The position numbers and the translations under genes are program-made. Below are positions 52,790 through 61,424 of a stretch of 64,000 nt of DNA, piece by piece. The notes below the pieces were generated by a model. That model was not told where the DNA came from and ran no database searches. It saw only the letters and a list, made by a program, of their open reading frames with translations. Origin of the DNA: Fibrivirga algicola (lineage in GTDB: Bacteria > Bacteroidota > Bacteroidia > Cytophagales > Spirosomataceae); the NCBI RefSeq assembly GCF_011742925.1, contig NZ_WAEL01000002.1:558001-622000 (forward strand). The letters run 5' to 3'. Position 1 is the stretch's first letter; the number at the start of each line of letters is the position of its first letter.

Positions 52790-55700
52790 TTAAAATGAAG
52801 CGGTGAGACCCAGCGTAACCGTTTTGGCAGGCGGCGTCATCGAGTAGTCGATCGCAATCCGGAAGGGGTCGTTTCCTCGCAGGCTCACCTCGGGGTTTTG
52901 GCCCTTATAGTTGCTCCAGGTATACAGGTTCTCCACGGTCAGGTAGCCGCTCAGGGCCTTCAACCGCAGCTTATCGAGCACGCTTTTGGCAAAGGTGTAG
53001 CGCAGGGTCACCGTTCTGAACCGCAGGAACGAGGCATCTTCTACGTAACGGCTAGAGCCCAGCCAGTTGTAGCCCGCCCCAAACAACGCTCTGGGTACGT
53101 TGGTCACGTCGCCCGGCTGACGCCATCTCGACAACACCTCGGTGCTCTGGTTGTCATACGAATACATGGCCGTGGTCGACATGCGGGTTCCATTCACAAT
53201 GTCGTAATCGGACCGGAAGTTGAAGAACGCTGTCAGCTTAAGTCGATCACGCCAGCCGATGCTTCCTCCGAACCCACCGGTAAAGGCGGGGTTACTGTTG
53301 CCTAGGTAGACGATATCCTGGTAGTTTATGTTGCCGTCGTGGTTGATGTCTTCGTACATGGCATCGCCCGGCTGGAAAATATAATCGGTGGCGGGGTAGT
53401 TGAAACGCATCCGGACGCCCTGTCCATCGGGGGTGATGATGGGTTCACCATTCCGACCGCGTGCTACCGTTGCTGATTCGTCTTTATAAACACCTTTGTA
53501 GCGGAAGCCATAGAACGAACCAAATGGGTTGTTCTCCTGGATATACGATTTGTACTGTCCGTTGGCGGTGATATTACCGGCCTCCCGCGGGTAGAGATCA
53601 GAGATTTCGCGGATGACGTTGATGTTACGGGCGACGTTCATGTTGAGGTCGATCGTAATATTCTTTGTCTTGTACGGCGTGATGCCGAGGTTGATTTCCC
53701 AGCCCTGGTTATCCAACGTACCCACGTTCATGTCGACGTTGTTGAAGCCAGTGTACGACGGAATTTGCAGCCCCCGGAAGAACAGATTATTTGTCCGGTT
53801 CTTGTACAGTTCGGCATCGAGTGTGATTCGCCGCTTCAGCATGATCAGGTTCAGACCGAAATTCTGACCAATCAGGGTTTCCCAGCGTAGGTTTTGCAGT
53901 TCCATGCTGGATGGCACGATAGCAGGCGAGCCCAGGTAAGACCACGGCAAGGTTGTGTAAGTGCCAAAGAACGTGTAGTCGTTTCGCGGCGCATTACCCG
54001 TTTGACCGTAGCTGGCCCGTAACCCCAGAAAGTCCAGGTATTTGTTGAACCGTTGCATCCAGGGCTCATCAGAGATTGTCCACTTACCCGATATCGACGG
54101 AAATACGCCGTAGCGGTAAGCCGGACCAAAACGCGAGTTACCGTCACCCCGAACACCGACGTCGAAATTGTATTTGCCTTTGTATCCGTAATGAACGTTC
54201 CAAAGAAGACCGACCGTGCGGGTTTCATATATCGACGAGGCGATTGACGAGGCCGTTTGCCGACCCGTATTTGATACGTCTTGTAGCAAGTCAGAGGGCG
54301 TGTTCGGAATCGACGCCTGCTGCGTAATACTCTTATTGTCAGCCGTATTCAACACCCACAAGCTCGAAAACTGGTGATCGGCATTGGTGAACTGTGGTGT
54401 GTAGAGCAGCGATGACTTCGTAATGACACCAAACACATCGGCATCCCCATCGTAGGCCTGGTTCACCGCCGAACTAGTGTACCGCTGACCGGTGGCAATC
54501 TGAGGCAGGAACGTCTGGCTCTTGGTATTATTAATATCGAACTGCACATCAACGGCCAGCATCCAGACGTTTGGTTTCAGGTCGTATTGCAACTGAAAGT
54601 GCGGGATGATCCGGTCAGTTGTAATGGTGTTCTTGGCACTGTTGGCCATAGCCACCGGGTTATACGTAGCCGGATACTGCCCCTGAATGTTGTTGAGCGG
54701 CGAGAAATAGTTGGGCGTCAGTACCCCAAACTCATTGTACTCGTACACGCTCATGTTGGGCATCTTCGTGTAGGCGATGCTCCGCAACAAATCCTGCGTG
54801 GCAGTAGCGTTTACGTAGTTACGGTCGTTGCTCGAGTGCGTAAAGGCCAAATCAGTCCGGAAGCGAATCCGGTTCGATACGTTATAATCGAGGTTAATCC
54901 GGGTATTGATCCGGTCTAAGCCCGTACCGATGGTTGTTCCCTGTTGCGAGAAATAACCCAGTGACGCATAGTAACGTGCTTTTTCGCCCCCGCCGCTGAT
55001 GGCCAGGTTATGGTCGAGCGAGTTACCGATCTGCGTAATCCGGTCGATCCAGTTAGTGTTGTTGCTGTAGTTGTTGAACCAGTACGGGTCATTCGGGTCA
55101 TACTGAAATTCTTTTACTTGTTGGGTATTCAGGGGCAACCCGTTGCGGTTCATATACTCTTCAGGAATCAGCGACGAATACTGATCGCCCGACAGCATGG
55201 GAATGGCATTGGGCTGCTGCGAAACCGACCCTTTGAAGGTGTACGTAATTACTGGCTTACCAACGTTCCCACGCTTCGTTGTGATCACCACTACCCCACT
55301 TGCCGCCCGCGATCCCCACAGAGCAGTAGCAGCGGCATCTTTCAGGATACTGATCGTCTTAATGTCCGACGGCGCGATGTTCAACAGTTGTGCGTAGCCC
55401 AGTTCATCGGCTGCACCGAAGTTGAAGTCCGACGGAATCTGCGTTTCATAGGGCATTCCATCAACCACAATCAGGGGATCGACCGATGAGTTGATTGACG
55501 ACGTACCCCGAATCCGGATTTGCATACCCGCGCCGGGGTCACCCGAATTAGCCGCGATATCAACCCCCGATAACCGGCCCTGTAGCATCTGGTCGATCGA
55601 TGTACCCTGCATTTCTTCCAGTGCCTTGGCGTCAATCTTCGACACGGCAAGTGTTGAGTTGCGTTCCGACACCGAGAGTAGTCCGTTGTCGGTTTGTGCA

Positions 55701-56056
55701 GCCCTGACAACCACCTCATTCATTTCATTAGCCGACGATTCCATGTAGGTATTCACCACACGCCGACCACGCACCGGAATACGAACGTTTTTGTAGCCAA
55801 TGCTCGAAAAAGCGAGGGTGTTGTTCTCATTGGCCATCCGAATGACGTAGTTACCGTCGATATCAGACGTCACGCCTTTCACAATCCGGTTGTCTTTGTC
55901 GAGTTCGGCCACCGTAACGCCAACCAGCCCGGTACTGTCTTTGGCGTCTTTAATTTTACCGCGCACCGAGTTGGCTGTAGCCGGGGTCTGCGCCGCCGCG
56001 CTCAGGCCATTGAGCAACATACCCGCTATGACTAGTACTTGTAGAAATGAGTTCAT
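52790..56056 (-). CDS. SusC/RagA-family TonB-linked outer-membrane importer (first pair)
   Basis: This protein has 1088 residues with a clean signal peptide (MNSFLQVLVIAGMLLNGLSA). The carboxypeptidase-regulatory-like domain is VRGKIKDAKDSTGLVGVTVA with LAFSSIGYKNVRIPV. The plug has TSIDQMLQGRLSGVDIA, GMQIRIRGTSSINSS and PLIVVDGMPYET, then ISILKDAAATALWGSRAASG, all standard SusC signatures. The C-terminal barrel ends TVTLGLTASF with an aromatic last residue, as expected for outer-membrane insertion. It imports oligosaccharides with TonB energy. It lies 52 bp after the four-domain FAS1 gene, which is the first gene of the block. Confidence 0.97.
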   Translation of the reverse strand: MNSFLQVLVIAGMLLNGLSAAAQTPATANSVRGKIKDAKDSTGLVGVTVAELDKDNRIVKGVTSDIDGNYVIRMANENNTLAFSSIGYKNVRIPVRGRRVVNTYMESSANEMNEVVVRAAQTDNGLLSVSERNSTLAVSKIDAKALEEMQGTSIDQMLQGRLSGVDIAANSGDPGAGMQIRIRGTSSINSSVDPLIVVDGMPYETQIPSDFNFGAADELGYAQLLNIAPSDIKTISILKDAAATALWGSRAASGVVVITTKRGNVGKPVITYTFKGSVSQQPNAIPMLSGDQYSSLIPEEYMNRNGLPLNTQQVKEFQYDPNDPYWFNNYSNNTNWIDRITQIGNSLDHNLAISGGGEKARYYASLGYFSQQGTTIGTGLDRINTRINLDYNVSNRIRFRTDLAFTHSSNDRNYVNATATQDLLRSIAYTKMPNMSVYEYNEFGVLTPNYFSPLNNIQGQYPATYNPVAMANSAKNTITTDRIIPHFQLQYDLKPNVWMLAVDVQFDINNTKSQTFLPQIATGQRYTSSAVNQAYDGDADVFGVITKSSLLYTPQFTNADHQFSSLWVLNTADNKSITQQASIPNTPSDLLQDVSNTGRQTASSIASSIYETRTVGLLWNVHYGYKGKYNFDVGVRGDGNSRFGPAYRYGVFPSISGKWTISDEPWMQRFNKYLDFLGLRASYGQTGNAPRNDYTFFGTYTTLPWSYLGSPAIVPSSMELQNLRWETLIGQNFGLNLIMLKRRITLDAELYKNRTNNLFFRGLQIPSYTGFNNVDMNVGTLDNQGWEINLGITPYKTKNITIDLNMNVARNINVIREISDLYPREAGNITANGQYKSYIQENNPFGSFYGFRYKGVYKDESATVARGRNGEPIITPDGQGVRMRFNYPATDYIFQPGDAMYEDINHDGNINYQDIVYLGNSNPAFTGGFGGSIGWRDRLKLTAFFNFRSDYDIVNGTRMSTTAMYSYDNQSTEVLSRWRQPGDVTNVPRALFGAGYNWLGSSRYVEDASFLRFRTVTLRYTFAKSVLDKLRLKALSGYLTVENLYTWSNYKGQNPEVSLRGNDPFRIAIDYSMTPPAKTVTLGLTASF

Positions 56057-56108
56057 CCGTTTAAGAAAGTAAACTGTGCAACAGTATGGAAGCCGGTTAT
56101 GCGTGTGG

Positions 56109-58313
56109 CTACTGAGCCTTTAAGTAGTTGTCGATCAGGTGAATCACCGTGCGATTCGAGAGGTTGTTGCTTCTGGGCACGATCACGTTGGCTTTTCGGC
56201 CCACATTGTCGATCAGTTGCATTGCTCCTGGGGTGTTCAGTACCGTGACGAATACGGCATCGCCCACGTTGTTTTTCAGCAGCGTCTCGGCATTACCCGA
56301 TTCTTTTCCGTTGGGCACCACCGTCTTCTTGTTGAAGATGTGGTAATAGATGAAGTTGGTCACCTGGTCGATCTGGGCCGGCAACGTGGGGGCGAAGTTG
56401 GGGGTCTTAACGGCCCCGGTGCCTGTACCGGGCAGCAGACCGGCATTCACCGCCGCCTGAATGGCCGCATTATCGGGAACCAGTACCGTATAGAACGTAC
56501 CTGCGGCGGTACCCACAATCTCGCCGGTTGCTGCGTTGTAGGCCGGCGAATTTTTCAGGTATTGCCAAAACAGATTGTAGGGCGACGTAGTGGCCGTTCC
56601 CAGCGCTTCAATGTCTTGACCGATATTTCGTTCCGTAAAGGTTAGAATACCGTCGGTGTAGTAGACCTTACCATTCACTGATGGCTTCGAGCCTACAATT
56701 TTCAGGGGCTTGGCTACCGTACCTGACGAATACACCTGGTTGTTTTCGTACTTGATGAATTCCCCGTTAAACGAGTCAATGATGCCCGATCCTGCCAGAT
56801 TATCCAGTTCGCTGGCGGGGGTAGCCACAACGCTGCTCGCTACAATTCGCAGCAGGCGGTTCCGGTTGGCTTCTCCCACCGTGCGTGTAGTTGTTCCCGG
56901 GGCGGTGTAGTACCACTCGTTTTTAGATCCGTCATAATCATATCCGGCGGCCCTGAGCGCTTCGTCGCTCAGCATAAACACCGTGTACTTGATTTTGGGA
57001 TTGAGCAGTACTGGCCGAAGATCGGAGTTGAGTAGCCGGGTCATGATCGAGTATTTCGGATCGAGGTACGCCCGGGCATAAACGGTCGAGAACACGTTGG
57101 CCGCCTGTACTTTGTTTGTGCCGTAAAACAGGCCGTTGCTCAGCACTTTTTTGTCCACTACGTTGGCGGCGGGGTCAAAGCGAGCCTCTTCCGAAAACGA
57201 GTTGAACGTATTGTTAAACTTGCTGGGCCACACCGCCGCCGACCACATGTGGGCGTTCAACAGATCGGCAATAATCTGCGGAGGCAATACATCGAGCGAG
57301 GTGTAGTTTTCCAGAATTACATTTTTGATATATGGAATCAGCACGTCGTTGGTGGGCACAAACAGACTCCAGCATTCCTGTTGCGCGTCATTATCTGCGT
57401 TTTTGAAGTAATTCTCGTTGTTGGGCGCGAAACTCAACATATTCGAATAGGCCTTCACAAACACCTGATCGCTTTTACCAGTCAGAATCTGGTAACGAGT
57501 AGTCGCCTCCGCATTCGGCACAAAACTCACCATGTACTTCTCGTACAGTTTCCGGAACTCGCTGTATTCGGGTTTCGTACGGAGGTATTGGTCCAGCGAT
57601 GGCTGGGCGGTGATGACATTATCTACTTCGTGAATCATGCCATTCTCAGCAAAGAGGTCTTTCTCCAATACCTTGGCATTCATCACATTGAACCCCGAAT
57701 AAGTCGCCTCCGGGAAGAAATAAGTGTAATCGTAGGCCGATAAGCCGCGCTGCCCGAAGTAATCGTCGGTGAAATAGGTAATGTGCTTATTGTTGTTGTC
57801 GGCGCTCACATAGAAGTTGCCGTTTCGGTTGGCCGCCACCGCTTTTACCGACGAACCGGTTAGCGTTTCATCGGTGTAGAAACCGGTATACTGAGCAGTT
57901 CGGCGCCGGAATGCCCGGGAAGGTATCCAGCCTGTAGGGCCCTGGTAATCATCGAGGCGATCTTTGGCAAATGCGTTGTAGACCAGCATGTACTGCACGA
58001 TCTCGCGCGCTTTAGCCGAGTCTATTTGACTTATGCTCAGGTTATTTTTCTGATAATACGCCTTAAATGCCTCATCATTGGGTGCAAAGAGCGTCCAGTA
58101 ACCGGCGCTGCTCAGTGTTCGCTGATAGCCACTTTTATCAATCAGCGCCAGCATATTGGTGAAGCGGCCTTTACTCTGTAGTTGCTGGTAGATGGGCGGA
58201 GCCAGCCCCTCTGGACGAGCATACACGTCATCAAATTGTTTTTTCGAACAACTGCTTACAGCGGCTACCCCCAAAATCACGATGAAGAAGAAAAGTATAG
58301 GTCTGTACGTCAT
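56109..58313 (-). CDS. Four-domain FAS1 (fasciclin) lipoprotein, first gene of the PUL block
   Basis: This 734-residue protein has the lipobox VAAVSSC with C22 followed by SKKQFDD, close to the CKQWDD of the third FAS1 protein. Four FAS1-like units can be traced: about 40-235 (YWTLFAPNDEAFKAYY, NGMIHEVDNVI), 240-400 (SLFVPTNDVLIPYI), 425-570 (YTVFMLSDEALRAAGYDY, then GIIDSFNGEF) and 580-733 (FYTVLVPDNAAIQAAVNAG, RTVIHLIDNYL). Unlike the other two FAS1 proteins it has no extra C-terminal beta module. It starts the transcript ahead of SusC, a position often filled by a surface-glycan-binding protein or regulator. A surface adhesion or capture role is inferred. Confidence 0.85.
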   Translation of the reverse strand: MTYRPILFFFIVILGVAAVSSCSKKQFDDVYARPEGLAPPIYQQLQSKGRFTNMLALIDKSGYQRTLSSAGYWTLFAPNDEAFKAYYQKNNLSISQIDSAKAREIVQYMLVYNAFAKDRLDDYQGPTGWIPSRAFRRRTAQYTGFYTDETLTGSSVKAVAANRNGNFYVSADNNNKHITYFTDDYFGQRGLSAYDYTYFFPEATYSGFNVMNAKVLEKDLFAENGMIHEVDNVITAQPSLDQYLRTKPEYSEFRKLYEKYMVSFVPNAEATTRYQILTGKSDQVFVKAYSNMLSFAPNNENYFKNADNDAQQECWSLFVPTNDVLIPYIKNVILENYTSLDVLPPQIIADLLNAHMWSAAVWPSKFNNTFNSFSEEARFDPAANVVDKKVLSNGLFYGTNKVQAANVFSTVYARAYLDPKYSIMTRLLNSDLRPVLLNPKIKYTVFMLSDEALRAAGYDYDGSKNEWYYTAPGTTTRTVGEANRNRLLRIVASSVVATPASELDNLAGSGIIDSFNGEFIKYENNQVYSSGTVAKPLKIVGSKPSVNGKVYYTDGILTFTERNIGQDIEALGTATTSPYNLFWQYLKNSPAYNAATGEIVGTAAGTFYTVLVPDNAAIQAAVNAGLLPGTGTGAVKTPNFAPTLPAQIDQVTNFIYYHIFNKKTVVPNGKESGNAETLLKNNVGDAVFVTVLNTPGAMQLIDNVGRKANVIVPRSNNLSNRTVIHLIDNYLKAQ

Positions 58314-58710
58314 ATTATGCTGTCAAACTTGGAAGGAACCTTACCCATCGGCCAGTATACTGTTACCCGGCCCGCCTGCTTATTCTGAGCCAAACGAACC
58401 AGTGTGTCAGGCGTAAAGGCGTACAATTAATACTGGTTTTTATGTCAAATTAACTCGACAGAAGTAACGCAACCTCCCTGCTCCCACCTGCTATTACTAC
58501 TTTTTATAAAGAAAATATCATTTCTAATTAGCTTATAAAATCCCTCTACACTGTATTTTGGCCTGATTTGACCAATGGACAGTAGCAGAAGCGCAATAAA
58601 TTTTCACTTGTGCTTATAGGTATATGTTCACCGCTCATGTGTAAACAAGCGGAAGCCGGCCAGCTACAGTATAGCCAGCCTAGTTCACTCGGTAGGGGGT
58701 GAATCGAGCC
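58314..58710. promoter_or_regulatory. 397-bp region upstream of the PUL block (probable promoter region, minus strand)
   Basis: There is no gene here. It is the only gap between the first PUL gene and the next locus, so the main PUL promoter should lie here on the minus strand. No exact TAnnTTTG match was found; near matches are TTAATTTG (plus-strand complement at 58446-58453) and TTCGTTTG (58390-58397). A perfect 10-bp dyad CAGTATACTG lies at 58353-58362. Related CAGTATA-like words occur near 58429 (as TAATACTG), 58550 (as CACTGTAT) and 58667 (CAGTATAG), which could be regulator sites. The stretch 58497-58560 is distinctly AT-rich. Confidence 0.4.
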
Positions 58711-60240
58711 CTAGAATTGGAAGTAGATGAATTGGTTCGACGTAAAGACGCCGAAGAAATAGGTCATCAGGGAGATCAGACCTATAAGTAAAAAGAAGCG
58801 CGGCGTACTACCTGTTGGGATGGTCAGATACCTTGATTCTTTGATCAGCAGGAACGCGATCAAGACCAAACTAAACCACATCTCGGTCGCGTTCATGGTT
58901 GTTTGAATTGGATCAGACACCGATAACGTACCTATCTTTTTAAGAATCAGAAATGCGGAGCTGACACTGGTGGCGCGGAAAAACACCCAGGTCAGCATAA
59001 CCAGCACAAACGTGATCAAGACATTGCCGATATGCCAGATACGGCCACCAGCATCCCGAGGCATGCTCGCTAGTGTTAATCCCCCAGCCCGACGCCCCAT
59101 GCCGCCTGGCCAGTACTTATCACGCAGACCAGCGGCTACCTGATACAGGCCATGCAGGCCACCCCAGATCACGTACGTCCAGTTGGCCCCATGCCAGAGT
59201 CCACTTGCCAGAAAGACAATCATCTGGTTCAGGTTTCGCCGAAATTCTCCTTTCCGATTACCGCCCAGTGGAATGTACAGGTAATCGCGAAACCAGGTTG
59301 ACAGTGACAGGTGCCAACGCCGCCAGAACTCAGTGATGGAATTGGCCAGATAAGGCGCCTTGAAGTTCTCCATAAGGTTAAACCCCATCACCCGCGCTGC
59401 ACCAATGGCAATATCGGAGTAACCCGAGAAATCGCAGTAAATCTGGAAAGTGAAAAAGAACGTGGCGACCAGCAGACTCAGGCCATTGTGTGAATCGGGA
59501 TCGTTAAAGGCCGGCCCGGCCATCATCACCAGCCTGTCGGCAATAACTACCTTTTTAAAAAAGCCGAACGCCATACGCATCAGGCCAGCTTTGATGTTCT
59601 CGAAATTGTAGGCAAAGTGCTCGTGAAACTGGTGCAACACGTTCTGCGGCCGTTCAATTGGCCCTGCCACCAACTGCGGATAAAACATAACGTAGAGCGC
59701 ATAAATGCCAAAATGCCGTTCGGCTTTCTGGTTGCCCCGGTACACCTCAATGGTGTAGCTCATAGCCTGAAACGTATGGAACGACAGGCCAACCGGCAAT
59801 ATGCTCATATTGTCTTTAAACGACGAAATGCCGCTTTGCCCAAACACCTCGATTACTTTCACAAAGACCCGGTTGGCCAGGTACGTTACCTGCTTCGCTG
59901 CGCCCGGCATGTGCAGCTGATCAAAGAGCCAGGCAATGTTTTCGGTAAAAAAACCGAGGTATTTAAAAAAGGCCAGGATACCAACGTTAGAAATCAACGA
60001 AATGATCAACAGCCACTTACGCCGCCGCCCAACCGGGGTTTTTTCCAGCCATATGCCCGCGATATAGTCAATCACGATGGTCAGGAAAAGAATAAAAATG
60101 TAAGTCGGCTGAAAGACCGCGTAGAAATAGCAGGAGGCAATCAGCAGCAGCGACCAACGGCCATTCCCTTTCGGCAGGCTGTAATACGTCAGCGTTACGG
60201 CTGTAAAAAATAAAAGAAACTGAAGCGAATTAAAGAGCAT
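58711..60240 (-). CDS. MBOAT-family O-acyltransferase (AlgI-like)
   Basis: This 509-residue integral membrane protein has about ten hydrophobic segments, beginning MLFNSLQFLLFFTAVTLTYY. The MBOAT signature region has FWRRWHLSLSTWFRDYLYIPLGG and the catalytic-type histidine in FLASGLWHGANWTYVIWGGLHG. Proteins of this type move acetyl groups across the membrane to O-acetylate secreted polysaccharides, as AlgI does for alginate. It lies 21 bp after the glycosyltransferase gene and is presumably co-transcribed with it. The SGNH-type partner that usually completes the acetylation is not next to it. It is probably not part of the pectin locus but of cell-envelope glycan modification. Confidence 0.93.
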   Translation of the reverse strand: MLFNSLQFLLFFTAVTLTYYSLPKGNGRWSLLLIASCYFYAVFQPTYIFILFLTIVIDYIAGIWLEKTPVGRRRKWLLIISLISNVGILAFFKYLGFFTENIAWLFDQLHMPGAAKQVTYLANRVFVKVIEVFGQSGISSFKDNMSILPVGLSFHTFQAMSYTIEVYRGNQKAERHFGIYALYVMFYPQLVAGPIERPQNVLHQFHEHFAYNFENIKAGLMRMAFGFFKKVVIADRLVMMAGPAFNDPDSHNGLSLLVATFFFTFQIYCDFSGYSDIAIGAARVMGFNLMENFKAPYLANSITEFWRRWHLSLSTWFRDYLYIPLGGNRKGEFRRNLNQMIVFLASGLWHGANWTYVIWGGLHGLYQVAAGLRDKYWPGGMGRRAGGLTLASMPRDAGGRIWHIGNVLITFVLVMLTWVFFRATSVSSAFLILKKIGTLSVSDPIQTTMNATEMWFSLVLIAFLLIKESRYLTIPTGSTPRFFLLIGLISLMTYFFGVFTSNQFIYFQF

Positions 60241-60261
60241 GGTTGGTGGGCATAGGGCCGA

Positions 60262-61254
60262 TTAGTGTATCGGCGCGGGCGTATCGACGGTGTAAATAGC
60301 ATCCACCCGTTCGATGAAATCCCGGTACTGTTTAGCGGGCAAAAAGTGTTGCTGCGTTCGGTATGTTAACACGATAAAAATCAGTAGCAACGAAATCAGA
60401 AAAGCTTGGAGAATGACAATAAAAAACGAAAAAACCAGGTAGATTGCCCAGCCTGGAACGGTTGTTTGAGTAAAGAACCGGACATAGGTTACAATGCCAA
60501 TTCCCACCATAGACACCCCCGCCGTTAGCACGCAGAATAACGCAATACGCACCGCAGTTGTATCCATCAGTACCGATACAGCACTAAGACCATGTAAAAC
60601 CAGCGACACAAAATTCATCTTAGACTGACCCGCCAACCGAGTACCCCGCTCGATGGGAATAGCCGTATATGGTAACCGGGAGCGAATAATACCGCCGGGA
60701 TAGTTATTCCATATTTCTGACACATAAGCCAGTTTGCGAACCAGTTGAGGCGGCACCAGGCTAAAATTACCAAACGTAATGACCTTGCCCGTCAGGGAGC
60801 GGAATATACTTTTATAGATCGCATAGAACACCCTGAACAGCAAGTTTTCGTGGCGTTTCGACCGGTGGGCGAAGACAATTCGACCGGGCTGCTGCTCCGA
60901 TGTTTCCAGTAACCGCGCAATGTCAGTAGGCAGGTCGTCACCATCACCGTCCATCACCACGGTGGGGTACTGAATAGGCTGGTCGGCTAAGTAGGAAATA
61001 CCCAGCGCAATGGCTTTCTGGTGCCCTACATTCCTGTATAACCGGAGAATAGACAATGATTGCCCAACGGGTTCAGGCATACGCGGCAGATCGGTAGCCG
61101 AACAGTCATCGACGATCAAAAACGCAAATCGATCATACAAAGCAGGGGCCACTGTTTCGCGAATTTTTTGCAGTAACAGCAAAAGTGCCTCCCAATCATT
61201 GAAAACTGGTATGACAATATTAATGCGCAGTGGCGTAGGTAGCGTAGAACTCAA
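60262..61254 (-). CDS. Family 2 glycosyltransferase, membrane-anchored (DPM/GtrB-like)
   Basis: This 330-residue protein has a GT-A fold start (INIVIPVFNDWEALLLLLQK) with FLIVDDCSATDLP, LYRNVGHQKAIALGISYL and the acidic metal-binding stretch VVMDGDGDDLPTDI. Two hydrophobic segments at about 237-260 and 270-300 anchor the C-terminus. This plan matches undecaprenyl- or dolichyl-phosphate sugar transferases such as GtrB. The donor sugar is unknown. It forms a two-gene unit with the downstream MBOAT protein and is divergent from the potassium transporter gene, with 170 bp between them for two promoters. Confidence 0.9.
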   Translation of the reverse strand: MSSTLPTPLRINIVIPVFNDWEALLLLLQKIRETVAPALYDRFAFLIVDDCSATDLPRMPEPVGQSLSILRLYRNVGHQKAIALGISYLADQPIQYPTVVMDGDGDDLPTDIARLLETSEQQPGRIVFAHRSKRHENLLFRVFYAIYKSIFRSLTGKVITFGNFSLVPPQLVRKLAYVSEIWNNYPGGIIRSRLPYTAIPIERGTRLAGQSKMNFVSLVLHGLSAVSVLMDTTAVRIALFCVLTAGVSMVGIGIVTYVRFFTQTTVPGWAIYLVFSFFIVILQAFLISLLLIFIVLTYRTQQHFLPAKQYRDFIERVDAIYTVDTPAPIH

Positions 61255-61369
61255 AGCAGTATGGGCTATGTCGGTGTAAAAATAGACGATTCTACGACTA
61301 GTTTTCTGTCAACTTATCCTGCTGCCTAGTTGAAGTTGAGCGAAAAGAACATTCTGTGTATTGACCTCT

Positions 61370-61377
61370 TATCTTTG
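61370..61377 (+). promoter_or_regulatory. Bacteroidota-type -7 promoter element before the Kup gene
   Basis: TATCTTTG matches the Bacteroidota housekeeping -7 consensus TAnnTTTG exactly and lies 47 bp before the chosen ATG at 61425. No clear TTTG -33 box is present at the usual distance. It is the most convincing promoter element seen in the window. Confidence 0.55.
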
Positions 61378-61424
61378 CGCGCGCCTCAGCCGCCAGCAGG
61401 TTGTGCTGGTGCCTATTCGCTTCT

